DNA of 64,000 nt from assembly GCA_024709145.1 (NCBI GenBank), contig JANJXG010000010.1:116993-180992 (forward strand), written 5' to 3'. Numbering within the stretch: position 1 is the first letter of the stretch; each line of letters starts with the position of its first letter. Shown piece after piece: positions 16,117 through 24,868 of the stretch. A program made the translations under genes and the position numbers. This stretch comes from Bacteroidales bacterium. Its GTDB lineage: Bacteria > Bacteroidota > Bacteroidia > Bacteroidales > F082. The notes below the pieces were generated by a model, which saw nothing but the letters and a program-made list of their open reading frames with translations, ran no database searches and had not been told where the DNA came from.

Positions 16117-17442
16117 TCATGCATTTCCAAATTCAGCGACCAAAGCTTTAAAAACCTCTCCACGGTGTTCAAAGTTTTTATATTGATCGTAACTGGATGC
16201 TGCCGGTGATAGCAGGCAAATTTCACCACTTTGTCCGCATTGACGAACAATCTCAAATACATCGTTGAGATTTTCTACAAGATGTATGATAATTGGTTCA
16301 TGATTATTTTTTTGAAACAGGCTGCCAATTCTTTGCCCGGCTTTACCAATTAAGAAAAGGTGTTTCACGGGATGTTGAAGAAGATAATCAGCCAGTATTT
16401 CATAATGAATTCCTCGGTCAAATCCGCCAACAATCAGATAATCAACTTTTTCAAATGTTTTTAAAGCTGCAATGCAAGCTTCAGGAATGGTTGCGATGCT
16501 ATCATTGTAAAAGCTGATTCCATTTTTTTTACCCACAAACTCAAGTCTGTGTGGAAGGCCGGCGAAAGATGACAATGCCTTGATCATTGTATCTTCGTCA
16601 ACGCCAGTGGCCTTTGCAGCCAAGACAGCGGCTTGGGCATTCCATTGGTTGTGCTCACCCCTGAGCTTTAAAGGATGTGCATTTTGAAGTTGCGCCGGAT
16701 CAGGAAAAAGGTGAAGAAAAGCATTTCCACTATAGTATTGACGGAGGCTTTTGTGTAGAATTACGGTGTCGCCAATAGATGAATATCTGATTAACTGTAG
16801 TTTTGCCCTGATGTAAGCGTCATAGGTTCCGAAATGATCAAGGTGTTCTTCGTAGATATTTAGTAGGACGGCAATTCTTGGTGAGTGTTTGCTCATTTCC
16901 AATTGGTTGGCACTTAGTTCAAACACAACCCAGCTTGTGGGATTGATTTGAGGGATAATATCAAAGCATGGAATCCCGATATTGCCTGTCAGGATGCTCT
17001 TAAATCCGGATTCTTGAAGCACATGATGAATCAGACTCGAACAAGTGCTTTTACCTTTGGTGCCACTGATACCAATCACCTGTTTGTGAAATGCTTCGAG
17101 AAATAAATCTGTTTGCGAGCTAAGTATCTGATCAGATTTGAGTTGTATTAATCTTCCTGGAATTCCCGGTGTCTTGATAATGAATTGGTATTTATCAACA
17201 GCCTGAAGGTAGTCCGGGCCCGTGTGTAAGGTGCAAGAATGGTTCTCCGGTAAGATTGTCTCCGAAATTAAATTTGCATCAGCAAGGCCGATTTCTGCAC
17301 CAGGAAGCCAATGGTTTAAAAAACGAAGGGTTGATTGACCTTCGCGTCCAAAACCAAGAATAAGAATTTTTTTATTTCGCAGGATGTTCAGAATCAGTTC
17401 AATTTCTGATTGCATCGAGGATAATTCTGAGGTATTGGTCAT
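16117..17442 (-). CDS. murD2: UDP-N-acetylmuramoyl-L-alanine glutamate ligase, probably the L-Glu-adding MurD2 type
   Basis: A 441-residue Mur ligase with the N-terminal Rossmann loop GFGREG (30-35), the ATP P-loop GTKGKST (127-133), and the C-terminal LSPAASSYDQYKNFEHRG block typical of MurD. Two spots normally invariant in D-Glu-adding MurD differ: NDSKATN is NDSIATI (313-319), and the GGxDKG lysine is Arg (GGFDRG, 339-344). From memory these changes also occur in MurD2 enzymes that add L-Glu and work with MurL. The preceding gene is a MurL homologue that overlaps it by about 44 bases. The ATG at 17442 is used; a TTG one codon earlier and an ATG at 17415 are alternatives. MurD family membership is certain; L-Glu specificity is inferred. 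Confidence 0.88.
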   Translation of the reverse strand: MTNTSELSSMQSEIELILNILRNKKILILGFGREGQSTLRFLNHWLPGAEIGLADANLISETILPENHSCTLHTGPDYLQAVDKYQFIIKTPGIPGRLIQLKSDQILSSQTDLFLEAFHKQVIGISGTKGKSTCSSLIHHVLQESGFKSILTGNIGIPCFDIIPQINPTSWVVFELSANQLEMSKHSPRIAVLLNIYEEHLDHFGTYDAYIRAKLQLIRYSSIGDTVILHKSLRQYYSGNAFLHLFPDPAQLQNAHPLKLRGEHNQWNAQAAVLAAKATGVDEDTMIKALSSFAGLPHRLEFVGKKNGISFYNDSIATIPEACIAALKTFEKVDYLIVGGFDRGIHYEILADYLLQHPVKHLFLIGKAGQRIGSLFQKNNHEPIIIHLVENLNDVFEIVRQCGQSGEICLLSPAASSYDQYKNFEHRGEVFKALVAEFGNA

Positions 17443-18808
17443 CAAGGTTATGCTGGTTATTGAGGGTTTCTAAGGTGTTTTGAAGCGAAGCTGCTGAATG
17501 GTGTGTATCTGTGGCTTGCTTTAGTAGAATTGGTAATTCATCAGGACGGTATTTGGAAGAAAGAAGACTTATCGAAAAATTCACTTCATCCACTGTGCCC
17601 ACGCATTCGAAGGGTTTGGAAGCCGTTTTGCCCTGCAATTCTTTCATGACAGGCGAAAGAACAGGTTCCTGCAATAAGTTCTTTCCGAAAATCTTAACCA
17701 TACGGTCGGAAGGTAAAAATGGTGACAAAATCAGATAAGTAAACAAACATTTCGGACAAGCGCAACACCAGCTGTCGGTCTTACTGCCAACATTGCAGCT
17801 TTTAAAAACCTGGTGGTAATGGTCGAAACGGCTGAAAAGCCAGGCTATCTGCAACTCACTCAGTGGTCGGAGAAAACTGAAGTAATTCAATGATTTAAAA
17901 AGGTAGGTTTCTGAATACCAACGAAAATCCTGTTCAAATTCAATTGATTTACTGTATTGATGGTTGATATTCTCACCGTGTACCGTTGATTCACTGGCGC
18001 TGGATTCATTGGATAGTGCCAGGTCGGCTGCTCCCGTGAGGAGGGCTGCCAGGGCAGACTGAAAGGCGAGCAGGGCCGAAAAGGGAGTGTGCCCGTTTAA
18101 AAAGCCACTTTGGTTAAGTCTGAGCAGTTGCGGGTCGATTGTTCGTTGAAAAATTATGGTTTGTTCTTCAGCGATACCTGCTGCTTTTACGGTGTCGAGA
18201 CTTGCTTTTCTTGGATTGACGATGAAAGGCAACACATTCACACCCGCTTGTTTTAATAATTCAATGGTAACTGCTGAGTCTTTTCCCCCGCCAACAGGAA
18301 CGATAGTCACAGGCATGAGTTCTGTTTTGACAGCTTTTCCTTTTTTCGAGCTGTCACATCTCAGGTCCATGAAATTTTCCTGAGAAATTTGGATATTGTT
18401 GGTGTAAAAGAATTCTCCTAAGCCATTGAAGTAGAGTTTTTTCCACCAGGCAATCTGTAAGTCATCGAGTTGAAAGCAGCGAATGATCACTAAAGGTGAA
18501 CAGCTTGCTTTCCAATAACTTATGAGCTCAACCATTCCAATATGAAATACCAGCCACCGGAGGTGGGATTCGTTTTCCGGCAGTTGAATGAAACTTTTTT
18601 TCGGGATATACGTCTCAGGAGAAAAGCTGAATTTATTTGCCAAATTAAAGTTAAAATGAATGCGGAAGCCATCTGCTTCTTCAGTAAACGTGTAATTTTG
18701 GTATTCAAAAAATGGATACTCCTCTCTGAGTTGCAAAAACTTTTGTTGATGATGGGTGTGTTTCAAGCGTGGTACGTATTTTGTGGGTGTAAAAATAATG
18801 TTTTGCAT
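17399..18808 (-). CDS. murL: UDP-MurNAc-L-Ala-L-Glu epimerase (MurL family)
   Basis: A 469-residue protein with a PP-loop-like ATP site PVGGGKDSAVTIELL (GGGKDS near 173-178). Family blocks follow: NGHTPFSALLAFQSALAALL, ALSNESSASEST, GENINHQYSKSIEFEQ, NYFSFLRPLSELQIAWLFS, and the cysteine cluster CCACPKC (348-354). This block order is that of MurL, first described in Xanthomonas, which uses ATP to invert the terminal L-Glu of UDP-MurNAc-L-Ala-L-Glu to D-Glu. It overlaps the downstream MurD-type ligase gene, so the two reactions are encoded in one unit. The ATG at 18808 is preferred over a GTG at 18823. Confidence 0.9.
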   Translation of the reverse strand: MQNIIFTPTKYVPRLKHTHHQQKFLQLREEYPFFEYQNYTFTEEADGFRIHFNFNLANKFSFSPETYIPKKSFIQLPENESHLRWLVFHIGMVELISYWKASCSPLVIIRCFQLDDLQIAWWKKLYFNGLGEFFYTNNIQISQENFMDLRCDSSKKGKAVKTELMPVTIVPVGGGKDSAVTIELLKQAGVNVLPFIVNPRKASLDTVKAAGIAEEQTIIFQRTIDPQLLRLNQSGFLNGHTPFSALLAFQSALAALLTGAADLALSNESSASESTVHGENINHQYSKSIEFEQDFRWYSETYLFKSLNYFSFLRPLSELQIAWLFSRFDHYHQVFKSCNVGSKTDSWCCACPKCLFTYLILSPFLPSDRMVKIFGKNLLQEPVLSPVMKELQGKTASKPFECVGTVDEVNFSISLLSSKYRPDELPILLKQATDTHHSAASLQNTLETLNNQHNLDDQYLRIILDAIRN

Positions 18809-18830
18809 TGTAATTTGATGCACATTTTTG
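18802..18830 (+). promoter_or_regulatory. Possible promoter of yqgE overlapping the murL start
   Basis: TTTG (18802-18805), 17 bases, then CATTTTTG (18823-18830, one mismatch to TAnnTTTG), 10 bases before the yqgE ATG. It overlaps the first codon of murL, so expression of the two divergent units may be linked. The match is imperfect. Confidence 0.35.
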
Positions 18831-18840
18831 TAAGATATTT

Positions 18841-19422
18841 ATGGAGAAGCTGTTACATATTAAAAGCAATGATTTGAAGCCACACAGGGGAAGGGTTTTA
18901 ATAGCCGAACCACTCATGGATGAGTTTTATTTTGGACGCTCGGTAATCTTACTTGCCGACCACAATGAAGAGGGTAGCTTTGGTCTCGTGATGAACAAAC
19001 CGACGACCACCCAACTCAATCAAATACTGGAGGATTTTCCCTCCTTTGACGCCACGGTATTCATTGGCGGGCCGGTTCAGACTGATAATCTGTATTTTAT
19101 CCATACCCTTGGTAATGAAATTCCAGAGAGCAGTGAAATATTACCGGGCCTGTTTTGGGGTGGTGAATTGGATGTTGTGCGAGAAATGATGGCTCTTGGC
19201 TTAATCAATCAAAGTCAGATCAGGTTTTTTCTTGGTTATGCCGGTTGGTCGCCGCTACAAATTGAAGAGGAGCTCGAACGCAATGCCTGGCTCGTTTCTG
19301 AAACTACACTTCACACCCTTATGAAAACTCGTCCCGAAAAATTGTGGAGCACCTGCCTGCAACGAATGGGTCCGGCTTATGATCTTTGGCGACGGTTTCC
19401 GCTGAATCCTGAGTTAAATTAG
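18841..19422 (+). CDS. yqgE: YqgE/AlgH family protein
   Basis: A 193-residue cytoplasmic protein with the family pattern: GRVLIAEPLMDEFYFGRSVIL at the N-terminus, GSFGLVMNKPT, VFIGGPVQ, LFWGGELD and RFFLGYAGWSPLQ. The biochemical role of YqgE/AlgH is not settled; in some bacteria it is linked to alginate or general gene regulation. Length is standard. It is divergent from murL and ends one base before the convergent rhomboid gene stop. Confidence 0.93.
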   Translation: MEKLLHIKSNDLKPHRGRVLIAEPLMDEFYFGRSVILLADHNEEGSFGLVMNKPTTTQLNQILEDFPSFDATVFIGGPVQTDNLYFIHTLGNEIPESSEILPGLFWGGELDVVREMMALGLINQSQIRFFLGYAGWSPLQIEEELERNAWLVSETTLHTLMKTRPEKLWSTCLQRMGPAYDLWRRFPLNPELN

Positions 19423-19423
19423 T

Positions 19424-20038
19424 TTATTGAAAGAGTTGTGCCAAAAAAAAGTTGGCAAGTTCAGGTTTCAGGATCAAGGTAAAGACAAAACCAAAAACGG
19501 CTCCAAAAAAATGCGCATTGTGTCCGATGTTGTCTTGGCCTTTTTTACCCATATACATCGAATAACCCAGGTAGAGAATGCCGAAAATCCAGGCAGGGAT
19601 TGGAATGGGAATGGGGAAGACGATAAGTGTGGAAGTGGGCATCAGCAGGATGCTCGAAAAGAGCACCGAGGCAACTGCTCCCGAAGCACCAACAGCATGA
19701 TAGTAAATGTCTTTTTTCTGCCGGGCAAAATCATACAGGGTCGAAAAAAGGATGCCGCCAAGGTAGAGCAGGATATAAAACAAGGCACCTTTTTCGTTTC
19801 CGAATATCAATGAAAATGCTTGTTCAACCTGTCTTCCAAAGGAGTATAATACAAACATATTTACTGCGAGGTGGGCCCATCCGGCATGAATCAGCCCATA
19901 AGAAAGGAACCTCCAGTTTTGTTTTTTTTCCGCAATCAACCAGGGACTAAAACTAAGGCGGTGAAAAATAGTGGCATTCTGAAAAGCAGCTACAGATACC
20001 AGGACGGTAATTACAATGATTGCAATGGTTATTATCAT
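19424..20038 (-). CDS. Rhomboid family intramembrane serine protease
   Basis: A 204-residue membrane protein with six hydrophobic segments. Rhomboid landmarks are HAGWAHLAVNMFVLYSFG (51-68, with the conserved Asn60), the catalytic serine in GASGAVASV (Ser119), and the catalytic histidine in HNAHFFGAVFGF (His176). The order Asn, Ser, His and the spacing fit an active rhomboid that cleaves membrane-spanning substrates. It overlaps by four bases with the end of the upstream membrane-protein gene, so they are probably cotranscribed. Confidence 0.92.
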   Translation of the reverse strand: MIITIAIIVITVLVSVAAFQNATIFHRLSFSPWLIAEKKQNWRFLSYGLIHAGWAHLAVNMFVLYSFGRQVEQAFSLIFGNEKGALFYILLYLGGILFSTLYDFARQKKDIYYHAVGASGAVASVLFSSILLMPTSTLIVFPIPIPIPAWIFGILYLGYSMYMGKKGQDNIGHNAHFFGAVFGFVFTLILKPELANFFLAQLFQ

Positions 20039-20880
20039 GGTTTTTGTTCGGTTTTTACGGGCGTTTGGCTGCTTTTGGTATGATCAATTTCCGAACCAAG
20101 CACACTGTGCGGTATGAGGTAAACGGCAAGCATGACAATCATGGCTACAATAGGCCAGGTTTTATTGTCCGGTTTTTTACGCAATACAAGCCAGGCGATA
20201 ACCCAAAATAAAAATCCTACGATAGTTTTATTGTCCGTGAGGTCGTGACCCCAGGGCCATCCGGTCCAGTAAGCATCAAAAGCATATTTCTGAACAATCG
20301 GGCCGAGTATCAGACCGCCGATGAACATTAAAACAACCGTCAGACTTGTCAGACGATAGGTGTTCCTCCGGTTTAGGATGGCTTCAAAACTTGTTCTTAT
20401 TCCAAAAACCATGGCAAAAAACATGAAAAAAATGTGTGGTATTAAAACAAAGTCAGGCACTGATCCTTTGAATCTGATTATAACAACCTCATCAGTAAGC
20501 GGATATGACTTTTCGCCATCCATTAGGGCAATCTGGTATTCAACTTTACCGGCCGGCGGTTGCTGTGGTATAACAGTACTTATTTTGCCGTCCTTCTCTT
20601 CAAGGTTGATTGTAGTCCATTCATCATGACTTTTAAATCGCTTGTATCTGTAAACGGCAGTTATGCCTTCGGGGACTTGGATTTCAACGGGGGCATCAAT
20701 GCCGGTATCATGGCTTCTCAGGAGCTTGTATTTAACAGTCTCACCCTTAATTGTAACTTTACCCCGAACAGGATATGTCGGTCCTGTGGTTCGCTGGTAA
20801 ACGGCAAAAGCTGCCATCAGCAGGATGGAAGCAATCCATAAGGCAACTGATTTGAGAATGTTTTTGACATTTTTTGACAT
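20035..20880 (-). CDS. Membrane protein with an N-terminal extracytoplasmic beta domain, function unknown
   Basis: A 281-residue protein with one N-terminal helix (about residues 10-27), a roughly 130-residue extracytoplasmic domain rich in beta strands (YPVRGKVTIKGETVKYKLLR and following), and four C-terminal helices starting near PHIFFMFFAMVFGIRTSF. No enzymatic motif is recognised. The start ATG at 20880 is chosen because a TAACTTTG promoter box at 20898-20905 lies inside the longer upstream frame and would be untranslated. The stop overlaps the rhomboid gene start (ATGA), suggesting functional coupling; a rhomboid substrate or partner is possible but speculative. Confidence 0.75.
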   Translation of the reverse strand: MSKNVKNILKSVALWIASILLMAAFAVYQRTTGPTYPVRGKVTIKGETVKYKLLRSHDTGIDAPVEIQVPEGITAVYRYKRFKSHDEWTTINLEEKDGKISTVIPQQPPAGKVEYQIALMDGEKSYPLTDEVVIIRFKGSVPDFVLIPHIFFMFFAMVFGIRTSFEAILNRRNTYRLTSLTVVLMFIGGLILGPIVQKYAFDAYWTGWPWGHDLTDNKTIVGFLFWVIAWLVLRKKPDNKTWPIVAMIVMLAVYLIPHSVLGSEIDHTKSSQTPVKTEQKP

Positions 20881-20897
20881 ATGGTATCTTTTTTTTG

Positions 20898-20905
20898 CAA
20901 AGTTA
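20898..20905 (-). promoter_or_regulatory. -7 element (TAACTTTG) of the membrane protein-rhomboid unit
   Basis: On the minus strand TAACTTTG matches TAnnTTTG, 17 bases before the ATG at 20880. It supports the shorter start for the downstream protein. Confidence 0.5.
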
Positions 20906-20951
20906 ATCATTGTTGGCGAACTGGGTTGCTTTGATCGCCAAAGCAAGTGGT

Positions 20952-21872
20952 TTAGCAAATGCATGTTTGTGATTCAGAAACTAGTGAAGGTTCGTGACAA
21001 CAATTTATTTCGGTTTGCAGCGTAATGTGCGTGAATCCAAACTCTTTGGTTAGTACATCTTTAGCTAGTTTCCTTCGGTCCTGAACCTCACTGAGCAGCA
21101 TATCGTTGCTCATCTCAAGATGGGCTTCAAAATGAATCTCCGTGTCAGTCAGTTGCCACACGTGGATATGGTGGATGTTGCGAATACCTGGTATTTGCCT
21201 GATGCGTTCGGCTAGAGGTTCGAGTTTGAGGTTTTTAGGACCAGCCTGCATCAAAATGGCATAGGTTTCCGCCACAACTTCCCATGTCTCTTTCATGATA
21301 TAGACACTGATGAGCAGTGTGATGACAGGATCGATCCAATAAATTTTGAATACCATAATGATGATGCCACCCACGATAACGGCAACACTCGACAATGTAT
21401 CGCCGATCAGATGGAGGTAGGCGGCACGGATATTAAGATTGCCTGCTGAAAAGCCTTTCAGTAAAAAAACACCTGCCAGGTTCGCAACCAATCCAATGAT
21501 TGCAATCATGAGCATGGTAAAACCTTCTGTTTCTTCAGGTTTAATGAGTCGCTGATAGGCTTCTGCCAACAAAAAAACACAAATGGCAATCAGGCTCACT
21601 GCATTGAAAAGTGCTGCCATTATCTGAATGCGTTTGTAGCCAAAAGTAAGCTGACTATTCGGGGCTTTCTTGCTTATTTTCAAGGTTATGTATGTGATGA
21701 GAATTGCAATCCCGTCGCTGAAATTGTGCAAGGCGTCAGAAATTAGGGCCAGGCTGTTGGAAAGTAAGCCGCCAATCAGTTCAACAGCCGAAATAAGCAG
21801 ATTGAGCAACAGGGTAAAAAACAAATTTCTGCTTTCTTTTTTCTCCTTTAGCTGCGTATTGATTTGATGCAT
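20952..21872 (-). CDS. Cation diffusion facilitator family transporter (zinc/cobalt type)
   Basis: A 306-residue six-helix CDF antiporter that exports divalent metal, most likely Zn2+, in exchange for protons. Metal-site motifs are SDALHNFSDGIAIL (HxxxD at 49-53) in helix 2 and HLIGDTLSSVAVIVGG (HxxxD) in helix 5, followed by a C-terminal cytoplasmic domain with the HIHVWQLT strand. The tail has extra metal-binding residues (NCCHEP and a final CIC). The HxxxD/HxxxD pairing points to zinc. It lies 5 bases downstream of the GH3-beta-lactamase gene, so it could be part of that unit, but the functional link is unclear. Confidence 0.94.
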   Translation of the reverse strand: MHQINTQLKEKKESRNLFFTLLLNLLISAVELIGGLLSNSLALISDALHNFSDGIAILITYITLKISKKAPNSQLTFGYKRIQIMAALFNAVSLIAICVFLLAEAYQRLIKPEETEGFTMLMIAIIGLVANLAGVFLLKGFSAGNLNIRAAYLHLIGDTLSSVAVIVGGIIIMVFKIYWIDPVITLLISVYIMKETWEVVAETYAILMQAGPKNLKLEPLAERIRQIPGIRNIHHIHVWQLTDTEIHFEAHLEMSNDMLLSEVQDRRKLAKDVLTKEFGFTHITLQTEINCCHEPSLVSESQTCIC

Positions 21873-21877
21873 GGTTA

Positions 21878-24868
21878 TTATGGGCTTTTTGAAACATACT
21901 GATAGAAAAGTTCATGTATGGCTGGTCTGATACCTTTTTTTGCCAGTAGATTTGTTTTGGCATCGGGATAAACTCTGTTGGAGAGGAAAACAACGACGAG
22001 CTTATTTTTCGGGTCTGCCCAGGCGAAAGTTCCGGTAAAACCTGTGTGTCCGAAGCTTTCAGGGGATGCCGCATCGGCAACTGACCTGTTAGGATCGCGG
22101 GGATCGAGTGGAGGTTTATCGAAACCGAGTCCCCTCCGGTTGTTTTTGAAGTGAGTTTTTGTAAAATATTCAACCGTTTGAGGTTCAAAAAATTTTATTC
22201 CGTTGTAAGTGCCTTTATTGACAAGCATTTGCATAATTGCTGCTACATCAGTGGCTGTGCCAAATAAGCCGGCATGGCCCGAAACGCCGCCAAGCATTGC
22301 TGCAGCCGGATCATGAACATCGCCACGAAGAAGTTGTTGACGAAATTCACGGTCATTTTCGGTTGGTGCAATTTGCCGTGCGGGGAATTTAGTTAAAGGC
22401 AGATAAGTTATGCTGTTGCATTTTAACGGCTCATAAAACCTGTCGCTTACAATGCGTTCAAAGGGTTCAAACGTGATTAGTTCGGCAATGGTTGGCAACA
22501 GAATAAATCCAAGATCGCTGTATCGATATTCTCTTTTTTTCAACTTGCTAGCAGCAATTTGCCTAAAAATGTTTAATTTGAAATGCTGTGAAATATATAA
22601 ATCATCAGCCACTCTGGCAGGGTGTGCACCATCCTGCAAGGGGCTGTACACTGCCGGATCCGGCTTGTTTTCTTTGATCGTTTTCAGATAGAATGGTATC
22701 CAGCCATCAAGTCCTGACTGATGGGTGAGTACATCATAAATCCGAAGCTGTCCTTTGTCTGTTTTGTTCAGATAAGGTAGGTAATCGCCCAGTGTATGGC
22801 TCATAAGCAGAAGTGTATCTTCATACAAATCCATGATAACCAAAGTAGTGGCTAACATTTTGGTTAAGCTGGCCAGGTCGTAAATGGTAGTATCTGTTAC
22901 CTTTTCAGTTGAGTCGTAGGTTAGATATCCAAACGATTTCCGGTAAATGAGTTTACCATCTTTCAAAGCTACTATCTGGCAGCCTGGGTAAGCTTTCGTG
23001 CGGATTCCATCCTGAGCCAGAGAGTCAATTTTTCGCAATATCGGGTGATCAGTGTTGGTTACCGGACTTTTTTTTTCAGGGTCGGGAACGAATGCGGCTT
23101 TTCTGGTTTGGCTGATGTCGGTCATTCCACTTCCGGCAGGAAATCCAGATTTCAGCGAAACGGGGAGTTTGCCCTTTGCTGACATTTTGCCGGTAAGAAT
23201 TGCAGAAATTGCTTTTTCTACCTCAGTCCTGTCCTGATAACCAATCAGGATTGCATCGAATTGCTCGGTAGTGTTGAGAAAATCCAGGGCATAGGGGGAT
23301 GCGAAGAGATTAAGCACGATCATTTTTTCTTTTGGAAGCTGATTGAGCCAATGGATGGTTTGATCAGTGATTCCAAACTTTTTATTTGCCAGTATGTTGG
23401 TATGCTGCAAGTTAACAATTATATGCGAAAATGATTTCAGCTGTTTTGTCAGGGCATCAAAAGCTGTTTTATCAGCACTTTTGTTGATTTCGAAATTCTG
23501 CAAGCTGACACCAGAGGATTTGAGTTCTCCGGTGATGATGTCTGATTGGCCTTTTCCAATATTAATGACAGCCCATTTGGTCGAATCGTTTTGGATCGGA
23601 ATCAGATCATTATCATTTTGGATCAATGTAACGGCTTCGTTGAAAAGTGTCTGACTCAGATCGCTGTAATGTTTCTGATTAAGGTCGGTATTCAGGTTTT
23701 CAGTGAAAGCAGGCCGCCAGCTGTGAAGGCCTGCACGGTATTTAAACCGAAGGACTTTTTTACAGCTTTCTTCGAGACGTTCAACGGGTAGTTTACCATC
23801 GACAAGGGCCTTTTTAATTGTTTCTATGGCTAAGGGTACGTTTTCGGGCAGTAGTAGGAGGTCGTTGCCAGCAAGCAAGGCCAATAACTCAATTTTTCCA
23901 CTGGGCTGCACCGATGTAACACCTTTCATATCAAGACCATCTGTAATAATTAGTCCCTTGAAACCAAGTTCCTTTTTTAATAGACCTGTGATGATGTCAT
24001 ATGAAAGTGTCGAAGGGAGCTTCGGAGTGGTGTCGAGGGCCGGGATGTTGAGGTGGGCTGTCATAATACCTTCGATTCCCTGATCGATCAGGAATTTGAA
24101 AGGTTTTAACTCGATGGAATCAAAATGGCTGCGGCTGTGTTTGATCACCGGAAGTGAATAGTGAGAATCGTTTTGGGTATCTCCATGTCCGGGAAAATGT
24201 TTGGCGGTTGCGATGATACCATTGGTTTGCAAGGCTTTAGCATAGAGTAGGCCTTTGCCTGCCACGAGGTCGGGATTTTCACCAAAACTTCTAACACCGA
24301 TCACCGGATTAGCAGCATTGCTGTTGACATCCACGACTGGTGCGAAGTTGAGGTGGATGCCCATTCGTTTACACTGTTCGGCTATTTGTGATCCCATGGC
24401 AAAAATCAGGCTGTCGTTCTGAATTGCCCCGAGGGTCATTTGAAATGGGTAAGAAACAGTTCCATTCAGTCTCATGGCAAGACCCCACTCTGCGTCAATG
24501 CTGATCAGTAAGGGTGTTTTTGATGCCTGCTGCCATTGATTTGTTTGAAAAACCTGACTTTGCGGGCTGCCTTTAAAAAAGGTGACGCCTCCTATATTAT
24601 AGTTTCTGATCCAGTCCATGATACGCGGATCATAAGGTTTATCCGGTTGATTGGCTCTGACAATCATGAGCTGAGCAATTCTTTCTTCCGTCGTTAGCTG
24701 CTGATAGACTGAATCAACCCAGCGCTCACATTTTTCATCCTGGGCAAGGGAAAATTTTGGAAGTATTTGAACAAGAAGAAATAAAAATAAGAGATTTCGA
24801 TGAAAACCGAAGCCATTTGACATGGTCAGCACACGCATAATTGTTGGTTTATTTAAACTGATTATCAT
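21878..24868 (-). CDS. Glycoside hydrolase family 3 / beta-lactamase-like fusion protein
   Basis: A 996-residue exported protein with two enzyme domains. Residues about 50-370 are a GH3 domain of the NagZ type (KHFPGHGDT at 223-231 and DSHYSLP, catalytic-type TDGLDMKGV near 311), which would remove GlcNAc from peptidoglycan fragments. Residues about 625-990 form a serine beta-lactamase/esterase-like domain with SLTK near 660, YSDLG, and HTGFTGTFAW. A GH3 accessory domain lies between. A signal peptide is seen at FHRNLLFLFLLVQILPKFSLAQ; the ATG at 24868 overlaps the preceding stop (ATGA), while an ATG at 24820 would give a more standard signal. Such fusions occur across Bacteroidota and probably process cell-wall fragments in the periplasm. 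Confidence 0.92.
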   Translation of the reverse strand: MIISLNKPTIMRVLTMSNGFGFHRNLLFLFLLVQILPKFSLAQDEKCERWVDSVYQQLTTEERIAQLMIVRANQPDKPYDPRIMDWIRNYNIGGVTFFKGSPQSQVFQTNQWQQASKTPLLISIDAEWGLAMRLNGTVSYPFQMTLGAIQNDSLIFAMGSQIAEQCKRMGIHLNFAPVVDVNSNAANPVIGVRSFGENPDLVAGKGLLYAKALQTNGIIATAKHFPGHGDTQNDSHYSLPVIKHSRSHFDSIELKPFKFLIDQGIEGIMTAHLNIPALDTTPKLPSTLSYDIITGLLKKELGFKGLIITDGLDMKGVTSVQPSGKIELLALLAGNDLLLLPENVPLAIETIKKALVDGKLPVERLEESCKKVLRFKYRAGLHSWRPAFTENLNTDLNQKHYSDLSQTLFNEAVTLIQNDNDLIPIQNDSTKWAVINIGKGQSDIITGELKSSGVSLQNFEINKSADKTAFDALTKQLKSFSHIIVNLQHTNILANKKFGITDQTIHWLNQLPKEKMIVLNLFASPYALDFLNTTEQFDAILIGYQDRTEVEKAISAILTGKMSAKGKLPVSLKSGFPAGSGMTDISQTRKAAFVPDPEKKSPVTNTDHPILRKIDSLAQDGIRTKAYPGCQIVALKDGKLIYRKSFGYLTYDSTEKVTDTTIYDLASLTKMLATTLVIMDLYEDTLLLMSHTLGDYLPYLNKTDKGQLRIYDVLTHQSGLDGWIPFYLKTIKENKPDPAVYSPLQDGAHPARVADDLYISQHFKLNIFRQIAASKLKKREYRYSDLGFILLPTIAELITFEPFERIVSDRFYEPLKCNSITYLPLTKFPARQIAPTENDREFRQQLLRGDVHDPAAAMLGGVSGHAGLFGTATDVAAIMQMLVNKGTYNGIKFFEPQTVEYFTKTHFKNNRRGLGFDKPPLDPRDPNRSVADAASPESFGHTGFTGTFAWADPKNKLVVVFLSNRVYPDAKTNLLAKKGIRPAIHELFYQYVSKSP

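Noticed and set aside
19427..19950. Overlapping plus-strand frames opposite the rhomboid gene
   Set aside because: They are antisense to a gene with complete catalytic motifs; no promoter box or domain supports them.
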